Positions 1 through 9,464 of a DNA stretch of 64,000 bases are shown one piece after another; positions within the stretch are counted from its first letter, which is position 1; the number at the start of each line of letters is the position of its first letter. The stretch lies in assembly GCA_963802415.1 (NCBI GenBank), contig CAWDIH010000003.1:744001-808000 (forward strand), given 5' to 3'. The notes below the pieces were generated by a model, which did not search any database, was not told the origin of the DNA, and worked only from the letters and a program-made list of their open reading frames with translations. The stretch comes from DATAES01 sp963802415. Its GTDB lineage: Bacteria; Actinomycetota; Acidimicrobiia; Acidimicrobiales; JACDCH01. The position numbers and the translations under genes were made by a program.

Positions 1-720
1 GAACGCGGCGAGCTGCTCGAGGCGTGGGACGTCCGCCGTGACATCGACGATCCGAAGATGGCCGGCCGTGATCGGGAGCCCTTGTTCACCATCGGGGGCG
101 CGAAAGCCGTCGTTGGTCTGGTACGTGACGTCCACCACGGCATCCGCCGAGAACGGATTGAAGATCGCAAGCTGCTCGCGCGCATCGCGGGTCGTCGTGC
201 CGGTTGGGAAGTACCAGCTCGAGGACGGCGCAGACGCGCACGGACTCGCGTTTACACCTTGCTTGCCGACGATCGTGTGCTCGACGGCGACATCGGGATC
301 GCTCGTCTCGACGAGCGCGGCTGCGTACGGCGACTGCTGCACAGTGGCAAGACGCACGCCGACGCGGGTGCGGGAACCGACCGCCACTTGTTTGGTGACG
401 GGCTTCAAGGCGGCCACCGCGGCTTCACCCGCGGTGTCGCCCGGCGCGGCGGCCGGATACACGGTGACGGTCGTCGTGATCGGATCGGGATTCGGATTGG
501 CGATGATGATCGTGCTGTCGAAGGCGCCGTTCGGTGCGGCCGTGCCGCCGGCGCAGTAGAACGACGAGGACACGGCGTGCGGAGTCGAAGCGATCGGCAT
601 CAGACGTTGTTCGGTGATTGCGTCCGTGTGCGCTGTGCTGGTCTGGTTGCGGTCGGCATAGACGAGCGCGCCGAGGGCGAGCACGATCACGACGAGCACG
701 GGCCACCGATGCGGCTTCAT
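1..720 (-). CDS. DUF5719 family membrane-anchored protein (3' end outside window)
   Basis: The frame runs leftward from an ATG at 720 and stays open to the window edge, so only the first 240 residues are present. A short basic start is followed by one hydrophobic segment (about residues 6-22, WPVLVVIVLALGALVYA), probably a signal anchor. The rest is a soluble, Thr/Val/Pro-rich region predicted to lie outside the membrane. In actinobacteria DUF5719 proteins are encoded directly after a large GT2/GT-C gene, as here: the ATG shares one base with the upstream TGA (TGATG), so the two are co-translated. The family has no established activity; a role in envelope glycan assembly is inferred only from its partner. 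Confidence 0.8.
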   Translation of the reverse strand, partial: MKPHRWPVLVVIVLALGALVYADRNQTSTAHTDAITEQRLMPIASTPHAVSSSFYCAGGTAAPNGAFDSTIIIANPNPDPITTTVTVYPAAAPGDTAGEAAVAALKPVTKQVAVGSRTRVGVRLATVQQSPYAAALVETSDPDVAVEHTIVGKQGVNASPCASAPSSSWYFPTGTTTRDAREQLAIFNPFSADAVVDVTYQTNDGFRAPDGEQGLPITAGHLRIVDVTADVPRLEQLAAF

Positions 721-3700
721 CACCCGGCCTTTGCCTTCCGGCGCGATCGACGCCACAGCACGATCGCTGCGATCCACAGCACGGCCTGCGCGACCAGCAG
801 TCCATAGCGCTGCACCGGCGTCTTGAAGGACAGCGTCGCCGCACCGCCTCGTTCGATCGCGAACGCGTTGGCCCACCCGAACGCGTCGGTGCGCGGTGCG
901 GCTTGCCCGTCGACCTCGAGTGACCAGTGCGAGTTCGCAGCGTCGGCCAGATACAGGTTCGTGGCCGCGCCGGTGTTGCCACTGGCAGTCGTGTAGCCAT
1001 CGTGGTCGGTGAGCATCGGCGGCGAGCCGGTCAGGTCCACGTCCGCGACCACATCGAAGTACGGCCCCGTCTTGGCGGCCTCGGCCGCGGGCGGGCTGAG
1101 CGTCGTCCGGCTCGGCGCCCACGCGACGTTGCGGTACACCTGCACCTGCGGGTCCGCGAGCACCTGCTGGAGGTCGAGCTGCTCCGCGAGCGACCGGTCG
1201 ACCGCCGGTGGCAACGGACGGACGGGCGCGTCGTTCGGAGCGGCGGCCGTCTGCACGACGATGTAGCGCACGCCCATCGGGGCGAGGAGGCGGCCGAGCC
1301 GCGATGTCTCTCGCTGCTCCGCGAGACGGAACGCGGTACCCATGAGACTGGTGGCACCGTTCGATGAGCCCGGCCAGCGATTCTCGATCGTCGCGAGGCC
1401 GTGGTCGGTCGAGGCGTAGGCGACACCGTCGTCCAACTTCCAACCCGCGAGCGGCAACACGTCGGGGTCGCCGATCCAGGCAACGCGATACGGGCCGACG
1501 GTCGCGCGGTCGTCGTTCACGAACGCGAGAACGGAGTCGAAGCCTTCGTCGGGACCCTTCCATCGGCCGTCGGTTGTCGCGAGCACCGCGGGAAACGCAC
1601 CGACGACGAGCGCGGCCGCGGCGAGAAGGGACGCCACTTGTCGCCACCCGAACCGATAGCCCCGAAGGTCGTGCTGGAACGCGGCAAGACCGAGTCCGGC
1701 GCTCAACGACAGTGCCGCGGCTGCGGGCGCCAGGAACGCCTCCGGGGGTCCGACCGCCCGGCCGAACCAGGCTTGCTCCCCGATCCACGCCACTGCCCAG
1801 CACGTGACCGCGACCATCCATGCCCGGGCGGCCCACGCGAGACGCCAGTCCCGTCCGATCACGAGCGGGAGCGCGGCGACCACGAGGAACGCCCATCCCC
1901 ATCCGCTGTCACCGATCGGTCCCGTCCGGAACTGCAACAGGTCTGCGAGCTCGAGCCGCGCGCCCGATTGCACACCTCCGAAGGCCCACCACTCCCGGCC
2001 GGATCGAGCGAAGTCGAGCGACCAGGGCACGTGCAGCACGACGGCGACGGCGACTCCTGCGATCGCAATCGCGAGGGGCTGCAGGATGTTCCGCAGCTGC
2101 GCGACCACCAACCCGCCGAGCAGGAGCCCGACCGCGATCACCAACACGACGGCCAGGACGATGGGCTCGAACGCGCTGACGACCGCGAGCGCGATTCCGA
2201 GTCCGATGATCGTCTGGATCACCGGCGGTGTACGCCCGCCCGGCCGGTCGAACATCGGCGCATCGACGCGCCTCGCGAGGACGAGCACCAACCACGGCGA
2301 GGCGGCCCACAGCAGCAGGCCGCCCCACCTCCCGCTCGCGATGGCGTCGTACGGAAGCGGGATGGCGAGGAACGTGACGAGCGCGACGAGTCGCGCTAGC
2401 AACGATCCGGTCCCACGCACCAGCCGCCAACTGCCGGCCACGCCGATCGGCAGCAGCACGAGGAGCATGACCTTGCGCAAGGCTGACATCGCTCCGAGGA
2501 ACGCGACGCCGAGTCCACCGAGCAGTGCGAACCCAGTGGGCGCCGCAGACTCTGATCCGAGACCGGCGTTACGCCATCCGCTGGCCCACTGCGTGAAGAG
2601 GGTCCACGGCCGGCTCGGGTAGTCGGGTAGGTCGGCGAACGCCGGGATGTGTCCGAACAGCAGCTGGCGGCTGCCGAACACGAGGACGATCACGACGCCG
2701 GTCCACACGATCGCCGCGGTCCGCAACGGGCCGGATCGCAACGATCCGGCGAGGTCGCGGCCCGCGCTGGCCATCGGTGAGAGCGCCTCGTCGTCGCCGC
2801 CGACTTGAGCTCCTGCGAGGTGAGCGAGCTGCGCGCTGCCCCGCATCTGCAGCTTTCGGACCTCGCTGTCCGGCAGCTGGCGGATACCGTCCAGTCGCCG
2901 TCGGTTGGCCCGAATCTCGCTGATCCGTTGGAGGTTCCAGCGCCACGCGGACGCGAGGTCGCCGGCCCGGCGGCTCCGGCCCGTCAGCAGCGCGTAGACG
3001 ATGCCGCCGGCGGCGAGCGCGACGGCTTGTGGCACGACGCGGACCAGATGGAACGGCCCGTAGCACGTGAGCATCGTGCGAATGCGATGCCGCTGGAGCT
3101 GCAACCGATGGTCGGCGATCGGTCTCGGACCATCGGAGGCCTGCACGTGGCGGACGACGGCGGCCGGTACGGCGACGACGCGAGCCCCCGCGACCTGCGC
3201 CCGCCACGACAGGTCGAGATCCTCGCCGAGGAGGTCCATCGCGGGATCGAAGCCGTTGAGGACGGCGAACAGATCGGCCCGCACGAGCGTGCATCCTCCT
3301 GGCGCGCAGAACACGTCCCGCACTGCGTCGTGCTGCTCCTGATCGAGCTCGCCCGGCTCGACGATCGACGCGCGGACGCCGGTCTTGTCCGCGGTCTCGC
3401 CGACAGAGAGCAGCCGGCCGGGATCGTCCCACTCGACCACCTTGGGCGTGGTGATCCCGGCGTTGGACCGGAACGCCTCCTCGACCATGGCCCGGATCGC
3501 CGTCGGCGCCAGTGCGACGTCGTCGTGGCAGAACGCGTAGAACGCCGCGCCCTCGACGAGTTCGAGCACCTCATTGGCAGCGGGGCCGAATCCGCTGTCG
3601 TCGTCGAGCAAGCGCACGTACGCCTCGGGCTCGACGGCCGCTACCCGTTGCGTGATGCCATCCTCGCTGGCCGGGGCGGCGACGCCGTCAGCGTGGATGA

Positions 3701-3884
3701 CCAGGATGGACAGGTTCGGGTAGTCCTGGGCGGCGAGGGACTGCAGGCATTCTTCGAGCCACGGCGACGGCTCGTGCGCCACGACCACGGCCACGACCGG
3801 AGGTGCCTCGACCGACGGTTCCTGGCCCTCTTCCGTTTCGTCCGGTTGGTCGAGGGGCGCGACAGGTTGGGGGACGGAAACCAC
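720..3884 (-). CDS. GT2 glycosyltransferase fused to a polytopic GT-C-like membrane region
   Basis: This 1054-residue protein starts at a GTG (3884) just before VVSVPQPVAP. Residues about 30-260 form a GT2 domain with the acidic cluster DDD at 94-96, HDD at 120-122 and the acceptor-side motif GEDLDLSW. The remaining ~750 residues hold about a dozen hydrophobic segments and an extracytoplasmic C-terminal region, then a last membrane helix and a basic tail (RRSRRKAK). Proteins of this build sit beside DUF5719 in many actinobacteria and are thought to transfer sugars to a lipid or wall acceptor; donor and acceptor are unknown. An upstream in-frame extension to 4355 is rejected because it crosses the divergent small gene at 4008. 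Confidence 0.85.
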   Translation of the reverse strand: MVSVPQPVAPLDQPDETEEGQEPSVEAPPVVAVVVAHEPSPWLEECLQSLAAQDYPNLSILVIHADGVAAPASEDGITQRVAAVEPEAYVRLLDDDSGFGPAANEVLELVEGAAFYAFCHDDVALAPTAIRAMVEEAFRSNAGITTPKVVEWDDPGRLLSVGETADKTGVRASIVEPGELDQEQHDAVRDVFCAPGGCTLVRADLFAVLNGFDPAMDLLGEDLDLSWRAQVAGARVVAVPAAVVRHVQASDGPRPIADHRLQLQRHRIRTMLTCYGPFHLVRVVPQAVALAAGGIVYALLTGRSRRAGDLASAWRWNLQRISEIRANRRRLDGIRQLPDSEVRKLQMRGSAQLAHLAGAQVGGDDEALSPMASAGRDLAGSLRSGPLRTAAIVWTGVVIVLVFGSRQLLFGHIPAFADLPDYPSRPWTLFTQWASGWRNAGLGSESAAPTGFALLGGLGVAFLGAMSALRKVMLLVLLPIGVAGSWRLVRGTGSLLARLVALVTFLAIPLPYDAIASGRWGGLLLWAASPWLVLVLARRVDAPMFDRPGGRTPPVIQTIIGLGIALAVVSAFEPIVLAVVLVIAVGLLLGGLVVAQLRNILQPLAIAIAGVAVAVVLHVPWSLDFARSGREWWAFGGVQSGARLELADLLQFRTGPIGDSGWGWAFLVVAALPLVIGRDWRLAWAARAWMVAVTCWAVAWIGEQAWFGRAVGPPEAFLAPAAAALSLSAGLGLAAFQHDLRGYRFGWRQVASLLAAAALVVGAFPAVLATTDGRWKGPDEGFDSVLAFVNDDRATVGPYRVAWIGDPDVLPLAGWKLDDGVAYASTDHGLATIENRWPGSSNGATSLMGTAFRLAEQRETSRLGRLLAPMGVRYIVVQTAAAPNDAPVRPLPPAVDRSLAEQLDLQQVLADPQVQVYRNVAWAPSRTTLSPPAAEAAKTGPYFDVVADVDLTGSPPMLTDHDGYTTASGNTGAATNLYLADAANSHWSLEVDGQAAPRTDAFGWANAFAIERGGAATLSFKTPVQRYGLLVAQAVLWIAAIVLWRRSRRKAKAG

Positions 3885-4007
3885 GGTGGCCGCCAAACTT
3901 AGTGGGCTGCGAGCCCCTTCCCAGGCACGAGCCTTCCCAGGTGCTTGCAATAGTTTGCAGTGCGGCCTGTATGGTTGAAAGCGATTCACGCACGGAGGGA
4001 TGCGGCC

Positions 4008-4205
4008 ATGGCCCCCACGAACGAGGATCTCTCCAAGCTCGCGAGGGACGCGTTCTACGTCACCGTCGGTCTCGGTGTCATGACGGTGCAGAAGGTCCAA
4101 GTGCGCCGCAGAGAGGTGCAGAGGCAACTCGGCAAGCGCCTCGAGAACCGGATCAAGACCGTCGAGGAGCGGTTGCAGGCCCTCTCGTCCCACGGAGCCG
4201 CGTGA
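4008..4205 (+). CDS. Small conserved-type protein, 65 residues, unknown function
   Basis: ATG at 4008 follows a clear GGAGGG ribosome-binding site about 10 bases upstream (cacggagggatgcggcc). The protein is mostly helical: a moderately hydrophobic stretch (LARDAFYVTVGLGVMTVQKV) then an amphipathic, Arg/Gln/Glu-rich helix (RRREVQRQLGKRLENRIKTV) that could form a coiled coil. There is no signal peptide. I recall similar short proteins in actinobacterial genomes annotated only as hypothetical. It is divergent from the GT2/GT-C gene and is followed by a hairpin repeat. Confidence 0.7.
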   Translation: MAPTNEDLSKLARDAFYVTVGLGVMTVQKVQVRRREVQRQLGKRLENRIKTVEERLQALSSHGAA

Positions 4206-4248
4206 CGGATCCTCGTGATCGCCGCCACGGCCGCGGCCGTCCGGCAAG

Positions 4249-4280
4249 GTCGGCGAGGGAAGCGCCAGCGACGAGCCGAC
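4249..4280. repeat. 32-bp hairpin repeat, copy 1
   Basis: GTCGGC at 4249-4254 pairs with GCCGAC at 4275-4280 around a core gggaagcgccagcg. The same 32-base structure occurs at 9465-9496 with only a few differences. It lies directly downstream of the 65-residue gene, so it may act as a terminator; no T-run follows. Confidence 0.6.
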
Positions 4281-4342
4281 ACCACGTACGAGCGACCCGA
4301 AGGGGAGCGAGTTCGTGTCGAAGTACAGCAGGATGACTGGTG

Positions 4343-5447
4343 ATGCGGGTCGCATACGACGTCACCTCTCTGCTCGACCGCCGCACGGGCGTCGGCGCGT
4401 TCACCGGTGAGGTCCTCACCCGGATCGCAACCGTCGCGGACCTCGACGTCGTCGGCTACTCGGTGTCGTGGCGGGGGCGCGCCAGGGCGGGCGAGCTGCT
4501 TCCCAGCACGGTCCGGCGAGCGCGTGGTCCGATGGCGGCCCAGCCTCTGCGCCAACTGTGGCGGCGGACCGATTGGCCGCCGATCGAGTGGTGGACGGGC
4601 GCCGTCGATCTCGTGCACGGTCCGAACTTCATGGTGCCGCCGGCGAAGGGCGGGACGATCGAACTCGCGACGGTCCACGATCTCACGTGCGTTCGATTCC
4701 CCGAGTTGTGCACGCGTGACACGCTGCACTACCCCGACCTGATCCGGCGGGCGCTCCAGCGAGGTGCGCACATCCACGCCGTTTCCCAGTTCGTCGCCGA
4801 CGAGGTGGTCCAGACGTTCGCGGTCGAGTCGGATCGTGTCCACGTCGTACCCAACGGCATCGATCCCGTGCAGCAGGGCGATGCCGCGGCAGGCAGAGCA
4901 CGCGTCGCTGCCGACCGGTACGTCCTCGCCGTGGGCACGATCGAACCCCGAAAGGATCTGCCGCTGCTCGTCGACGCCTTCGACCACGTCGCGCGAACCC
5001 GAGAGGACGTGTCGCTCGTAGTCGCGGGACAGGACGGATGGGGATCGGATGCGTTCACCGCGGCCGTCGCGCGCGCGACACCACGGCGATCGCGTCGTCC
5101 GGACCGGTTGGGTCGACGACCGCGCTCGCGCCGACCTGTTGGCGGGCGCCCAGGTCCTCGCCTATCCGTCCAAGTACGAGGGCTTCGGCCTCGCTCCGCT
5201 GGAAGCCATGGCCGCAGGGACACCGGTCGTCGCGACGCGCGCGGGTGCGCTCCCCGAAATCCTCGGCGACGGCGCTCGGCTCGTCTCACCCGGCGACATC
5301 GACGACTTGGCCACGGCGCTCGAGTCGTTGCTCGACGATGCCGGCGAGCGTGAACGGCTCGTCGCCGCCGGTCGAGCGCGAGCGAACCGGTATTCCTGGG
5401 ATTCGTGCGCGCAGGGCATTGTGAACCTGTATCGACACCTCTGCTAA
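4343..5447 (+). CDS. Family 4-type glycosyltransferase, with a +1 frame break
   Basis: ATG at 4343 opens MRVAYDVTSLLDRRTGVGAF. The N-terminal Rossmann half includes DLVHGPNFMVPP and the linker VPNGIDPV, and the C-terminal half includes VLAVGTIEPRKDLPLLVDAF and the donor-binding ESEGFGL-like motif SKYEGFGLAPLEAMAAGTPV. The frame changes at about 5078-5085: one extra C relative to ...ARAT-HGDRVVRTGW. Removing it gives a normal 367-residue GT-B protein, so a sequence error is more likely than a dead gene. The donor is unknown. The 3' end lies 9 bp from the rmd-like gene, so the two are probably co-transcribed. Confidence 0.82.
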
Positions 5448-5456
5448 GACTCCTCG

Positions 5457-6368
5457 GTGCGCGCACTGATAACTGGAGTGAGCGGCTTCGTAGGCCGGCA
5501 CCTTCTTGCGCACCTTCAGGATGCGGGCGACGACGTCGAAGGGTGCGACCGCGAGGACAGCTCGATCGACATCGAGGACCGTGCTTCGATCGACGGGATC
5601 CTGGAACGGTTCCGTCCCGAGGTCGTGTACCACCTCGCCGGGTGGAGCGACGTCGGTGGCTCGTGGCGCGCACCAGAGGAGGCGTTCCGCGCCAACGCGG
5701 ACGGGACGCTGAACGTGCTGCTCGCCTGCCGAAAGGCAGGTGTCGAGCGCGTGCTGTCGGTGTCGAGCGCCGACGTCTACGGCATCGTCGCCGAAGACGA
5801 GCTACCGATCGAGGAGAACGCGCCACTGCGACCGGTCACGCCGTATGCGGCGAGCAAGGTCGCGGCCGACTATCTGGGCCTTCAGGGGTGGCTCGGGTGG
5901 AAGCTGCCGGTGCTGCGAGCGCGCTCCTTCAACCATCTCGGCCCGGGTCAGAGCCCGAGCTTCGTCGCGCCGGCGCTCGCCGAGCGCATCGCGCGCAACG
6001 AGGTCGAAGGTGGGACCGAGGTTCCGGTCGGCAACCTGTCGGCGCGCCGCGACTTCACCGACGTGCGAGACGTCGTGCGGGCATATCGACTTCTCGTCGA
6101 ACGCGGCGAAAGCGGCGAGGCCTACAACGTGTGTTCTGGCGTGGACGTCGAGATCGCGGAAGTTGCCAAACGCCTGCTCGCGAGCGCGCGTTCACCAATG
6201 AAGCTTCGTCACGATCCCAGTCTCGATCGGCCCGTCGACGTTCCCGTGTTGCGAGGGGACAACAGCCGCATCCAGAAGACAACAGGTTGGGTGCCGACGA
6301 TCCCACTCGAGCAGACGCTCGCCGACGTCTTGGACGACATGCGCGTTCGCGTCAGAGGTCGCGGTTGA
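5457..6368 (+). CDS. rmd: NAD-dependent epimerase/dehydratase, probable GDP-4-dehydro-6-deoxymannose reductase
   Basis: A GTG start gives a 303-residue short-chain dehydrogenase of the extended type. The NAD-binding GxxGxxG is at residues 7-13 (GVSGFVG), the active-site serines lie in SVSSADVYG (101-109) and the catalytic pair is Y130/K134 in PYAASK. NHLGPGQ and RRDFTDVRDVV are typical of RMD enzymes, which reduce the GDP-4-keto-6-deoxymannose made by Gmd to GDP-D-rhamnose. The gmd gene lies 0.5 kb downstream on the same strand, which supports this reading. A related 4-reductase with a different product cannot be excluded. Confidence 0.75.
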   Translation: MRALITGVSGFVGRHLLAHLQDAGDDVEGCDREDSSIDIEDRASIDGILERFRPEVVYHLAGWSDVGGSWRAPEEAFRANADGTLNVLLACRKAGVERVLSVSSADVYGIVAEDELPIEENAPLRPVTPYAASKVAADYLGLQGWLGWKLPVLRARSFNHLGPGQSPSFVAPALAERIARNEVEGGTEVPVGNLSARRDFTDVRDVVRAYRLLVERGESGEAYNVCSGVDVEIAEVAKRLLASARSPMKLRHDPSLDRPVDVPVLRGDNSRIQKTTGWVPTIPLEQTLADVLDDMRVRVRGRG

Positions 6369-6812
6369 CACGCGCCCGCTTCCGCGCGCGTCGCGCAGAA
6401 GTTCACGTTCGCGCAAGTCGATGCTGTTGTCGTCGACCGACGAGAGTCGCGCGTCCCATTCGTCGAGCACGCGTCGCCGGTGAGCATCACCGGTGCGCTC
6501 GAGCCACGAGAGGTCGTTGTCGAGCAAGATGACCAAAAGCTCGAGTTCCGTGTAACGCGCCGCGACGGCGGGCAGACGTTCTGTCTTCCCCAGCGGATAG
6601 CTCGTGCCGGCGACGAGCTCACGCGGCTCGATCTTGAAGAGCCCCGCGAGCAACACCACCGTCCGCTCGCCCGGGACGGTCATGCCTGCTTCGAGATGCG
6701 AGACCGCGGTGCGCGACACCGCCAGTCGGTCGGCGAGCTCTTGCTGCGTCATGCCGAGCTTCCCGCGCAACTCGGCGATCCGCCTGCCCAGGTTCTCGCT
6801 CTCTTCGCGCAC
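6192..6812 (-). CDS. XRE-family helix-turn-helix regulator
   Basis: A GTG at 6812 begins VREESENLGRRIAELRGKLG. Residues 8-65 form a classic XRE domain (MTQQELADRLAVSRTAVSHLEAG). A ~75-residue helical region with conserved look (LPAVAARYTELELLVILLDN) and RRVLDEWDARL follows. Convincing protein sequence ends near residue 148 (position ~6370); the last ~58 residues are antisense to the 3' end of the rmd gene and are probably not native, so the true stop may have been lost. It is divergent from gmd with a 51-bp gap, making it a candidate local regulator of the GDP-deoxysugar genes. That is inference from position. Confidence 0.72.
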   Translation of the reverse strand: MREESENLGRRIAELRGKLGMTQQELADRLAVSRTAVSHLEAGMTVPGERTVVLLAGLFKIEPRELVAGTSYPLGKTERLPAVAARYTELELLVILLDNDLSWLERTGDAHRRRVLDEWDARLSSVDDNSIDLRERELLRDARGSGRVSTATSDANAHVVQDVGERLLEWDRRHPTCCLLDAAVVPSQHGNVDGPIETGIVTKLHW

Positions 6813-6863
6813 GTGCCAACCTACTTCGCAGACGGAACTGTCTCGAGAGCGTAGAACGTCGCC

Positions 6864-7838
6864 ATGGCAAACCGCGCGCTCATCACCGGCATCACGGGAC
6901 AGGACGGCTCGTACCTGGCGGAGCTGTTGCTCGCCAAGGGTTACGACGTGATCGGTATGGTGCGGCGCAGCAGCACGGTGAACTTCGAGCGGATCGCGCA
7001 CATCCAGGATCGCATCGAGTTCGTGGCCGGCGACCTGCTCGACGAGATCTCGATGCTCAGCATCCTGCGTGAGCATCGACCCACCGAGGTCTACAACCTC
7101 GCCGCGCAGTCGTTCGTACAGACGTCGTGGTCGCAACCGGTGTTCACGGGCGAGACCACCGCGCTCGGCGTGACGCGCATCCTCGATGCCATTCGCATCG
7201 TCGACCCCGACATCCGCTTCTATCAGGCGAGCTCGAGCGAGATGTTCGGGAAGGTGCTCGAGGTGCCGCAGGTCGAATCCACGCCGTTCTATCCGCGCTC
7301 GCCGTATGGCGTCGCGAAGGTGTACGGCCACTGGATCACCGTGAACTACCGCGAGTCGTACGGACTGCACGCGACCAGCGGCATCCTGTTCAACCACGAG
7401 TCGCCTCGACGCGGCATGGAGTTCTCGACGCGCAAGATCAGCCACGGCGTCGCCCGCATCGTGTTGGACCAAGCCGATGAGCTCCGCATGGGGAACCTCG
7501 AGGGTCAGCGCGACTGGGGCTTCGCCGGTGACTACGTCGAGGCCATGTGGCTGATGCTGCAGCAACCCGAGAGCGCCAACTACGTGATCTCGACGGACGA
7601 GACCCACTCCGTGCGAGAGTTCTGCGAGCTCGCCTTCTCGCATGTCGGCCTCGACTACCAGCAGTACGTCGTGCAGGACGAACGCTTCTTCCGCCCCGCA
7701 GAGGTCGATCTGCTCGTGGGTGATTCGAGCAACGCGCGCTCGATGCTCGGTTGGAAGCCGAAGGTCACGTTCCCTCAACTGGTGGAGATGATGGTCGACG
7801 CCGACCTCGCGCTTCTGAAGGGCGAGCTCCGCCTTTGA
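6864..7838 (+). CDS. gmd: GDP-mannose 4,6-dehydratase
   Basis: The 324-residue protein converts GDP-mannose to GDP-4-keto-6-deoxymannose using NADP. Visible family features are the N-terminal GITGQDGSYLAELLL nucleotide loop (residues 9-23), VRRSS, the active-site SSSEMFG (123-129), Y148/K152 in YGVAK, NHESPRRG and the C-terminal FFRPAEVDLLVGD. Length and motifs are typical of Gmd. It sits between the XRE regulator and cofD; its stop overlaps the TTG start of cofD by four bases (TTGA). Its product can feed both the rmd-like enzyme at 5457 and the fucose synthase at 16011. Confidence 0.95.
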   Translation: MANRALITGITGQDGSYLAELLLAKGYDVIGMVRRSSTVNFERIAHIQDRIEFVAGDLLDEISMLSILREHRPTEVYNLAAQSFVQTSWSQPVFTGETTALGVTRILDAIRIVDPDIRFYQASSSEMFGKVLEVPQVESTPFYPRSPYGVAKVYGHWITVNYRESYGLHATSGILFNHESPRRGMEFSTRKISHGVARIVLDQADELRMGNLEGQRDWGFAGDYVEAMWLMLQQPESANYVISTDETHSVREFCELAFSHVGLDYQQYVVQDERFFRPAEVDLLVGDSSNARSMLGWKPKVTFPQLVEMMVDADLALLKGELRL

Positions 7839-8758
7839 CCACGGTGCTCGCGGGCGGCGTCGGTGCCGCCCGCTTCCTGCGCGGGCTCGTGCAGGTGACC
7901 GAGCCGTCATCCGTCAGTGCGATCGTGAACGTCGGCGACGACACCGTGCTGCACGGTCTGCACATCTCACCTGACATCGACACCGTGACGTACACGCTCG
8001 CCGGTGCGATCAACCCGGAGACCGGTTGGGGCCTGCGCGACGAGACCTGGCAGGCGATGGACATGGTCGAGCGCTACGGCGGGCCGTCGTGGTTCCGCCT
8101 CGGCGACCGAGATCTCGGCACGCACCTCTACCGCACGGGACGCCTGTCCGAAGGTGCACCGCTGTCCACCGTCACGGCAGAGATCGCGTCCGCGTGGGGT
8201 CTCGACGCAACGCTGTCGCCCGCAACGGACGACCGGTTGCGGACGATGGTCACCGTGGAAGGAGAGGGTGAGATCGGCTTCCAGGACTACTTCGTCGGCC
8301 GGCAGCACGCAGTCGCCGTCACCGACGTGCGCTTCGACGGCGCCGACGATGCTCGTCCGGCACCCGGAGTGCTCAACGCGATCTCGAGCGCGGACGTCGT
8401 CGTGATCGCGCCGTCGAATCCGTTGGTGTCGATCGGTCCCGTCCTCGCCGTGCGCGGCGTACGGAACGCAGTCCGAGCGGCGCGGGCGCGTACCGTTGCG
8501 ATCTCCCCCATCGTCGCCGGCGCGGCGCTCAAAGGTCCTGCCGACCGCATGCTGCGCGAGCTCGGTCACGAAGCTTCCGTCGTCGGTGTCGCCCGGCTGT
8601 ACACGGAGCTCGCGTCCGTCCTGGTCATCGACGAAGCCGATGCTGCATCAGCGGGCGCGGTCGAGGCCGCGGGCATCCGTTGTGTGGTGACCCCGACAGT
8701 CATGGCGTCCCCCGAGGCCGCGGCGGCTCTGGCGAGAGCCACGCTCGCGGCCGTGTAG
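7835..8758 (+). CDS. cofD: 2-phospho-L-lactate transferase (coenzyme F420 synthesis)
   Basis: CofD/FbiA joins the activated phospholactate or phosphoenolpyruvate moiety to the deazaflavin FO. The TTG start at 7835 gives the usual N-terminus TTVLAGGVGAARFLRGL; a GTG at 7844 is the alternative. Family marks are VNVGDDTVLHGLHISPDIDT, the YTLAG that follows, GWGLRDET, FRLGDRDLGTHLYRT and APSNPLVSIGPVL. About 307 residues, normal for the family. It overlaps gmd by four bases and is followed 9 bp later by cofE, the usual F420 pair. Confidence 0.95.
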   Translation: MTTVLAGGVGAARFLRGLVQVTEPSSVSAIVNVGDDTVLHGLHISPDIDTVTYTLAGAINPETGWGLRDETWQAMDMVERYGGPSWFRLGDRDLGTHLYRTGRLSEGAPLSTVTAEIASAWGLDATLSPATDDRLRTMVTVEGEGEIGFQDYFVGRQHAVAVTDVRFDGADDARPAPGVLNAISSADVVVIAPSNPLVSIGPVLAVRGVRNAVRAARARTVAISPIVAGAALKGPADRMLRELGHEASVVGVARLYTELASVLVIDEADAASAGAVEAAGIRCVVTPTVMASPEAAAALARATLAAV

Positions 8759-8767
8759 ACCACCAAC

Positions 8768-9463
8768 ATGCAGCTGACCGTCTTCGGGGTCGATGGCATC
8801 GGTGAGATCGAGCCGGGCGACGACCTCGCCGCCGCCATCGCAACCAGCGCAGCGCTCGAGGACGGCGACGTCCTCGTCGTGACACAGAAGATCGTGTCGA
8901 AGTCTGAAGGCATGCTGGAGAAGGTCGACCCCGATGACCCTCTCAGCCACAAGACGATCGTCGAACGCGAGTCGGTTCGCGTCCTCCGGCGGCGCGGCGA
9001 TCTGGTCATCAGCGAGACGAAGCACGGCTTCGTGTGTGCCAACGCCGGCGTCGACGTGTCGAACGTCGAACGCGGCTACGCCGCGCTGCTACCCGAGGAC
9101 TCCGACCGCTCGGCGCGTCGCATCCGCGACGGTCTCAGGGCGAAGGCAGCCGTGGAGGTCGCGGTCATCGTCAGCGACACGTTCGGGCGCACATGGCGGC
9201 GGGGCCTCACAGACGTTGCCATCGGGTGCGCCGGCATCGGCGCGATCCTCGACTTGCGAGGCTCGACGGACACCTACGGGCGCGAGATGCTCGTCACCGA
9301 GGTGGCCGTCGTCGACGAGATCGCTTCAGCGGCCGAGCTCGTGATGGGCAAGGCCGCGGGTGTTCCTGCCGCGGTCGTGCGTGGCGTACCGAAAGAATGG
9401 CTGCGGCGCGGCGAAGTGCGCGGTGAGATCGTGCGCAAGCCCGACGAGGACCTCTTCAGATAG
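8768..9463 (+). CDS. cofE: Coenzyme F420:L-glutamate ligase
   Basis: CofE adds glutamates to F420-0. The 231-residue product has the family signatures VVTQKIVSKSEG (~41-52), ISETKHGFVCANAGVDVSNV, VIVSDTFGRTWRRGLTDVAIG and VVDEIASAAELVMGKA. It ends after the ligase domain: the C-terminal FMN/nitroreductase-type domain of mycobacterial FbiB is absent. A separate protein would have to reduce dehydro-F420 if this organism uses the PEP-based route. It is co-transcribed with cofD. Confidence 0.95.
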   Translation: MQLTVFGVDGIGEIEPGDDLAAAIATSAALEDGDVLVVTQKIVSKSEGMLEKVDPDDPLSHKTIVERESVRVLRRRGDLVISETKHGFVCANAGVDVSNVERGYAALLPEDSDRSARRIRDGLRAKAAVEVAVIVSDTFGRTWRRGLTDVAIGCAGIGAILDLRGSTDTYGREMLVTEVAVVDEIASAAELVMGKAAGVPAAVVRGVPKEWLRRGEVRGEIVRKPDEDLFR

Positions 9464-9464
9464 T

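Noticed and set aside
1401..2622. Long plus-strand reading frames opposite the GT2/GT-C gene
   Set aside because: They are rich in Arg, Pro, Ser and His, have no domain-like sequence, and mirror a well-supported gene; high-GC DNA produces such frames on both strands.
4343..5447. Programmed frameshifting as explanation for the broken genes
   Set aside because: The breaks occur in many unrelated enzymes, in both directions, without shared slippery sites; sequence error explains them all.
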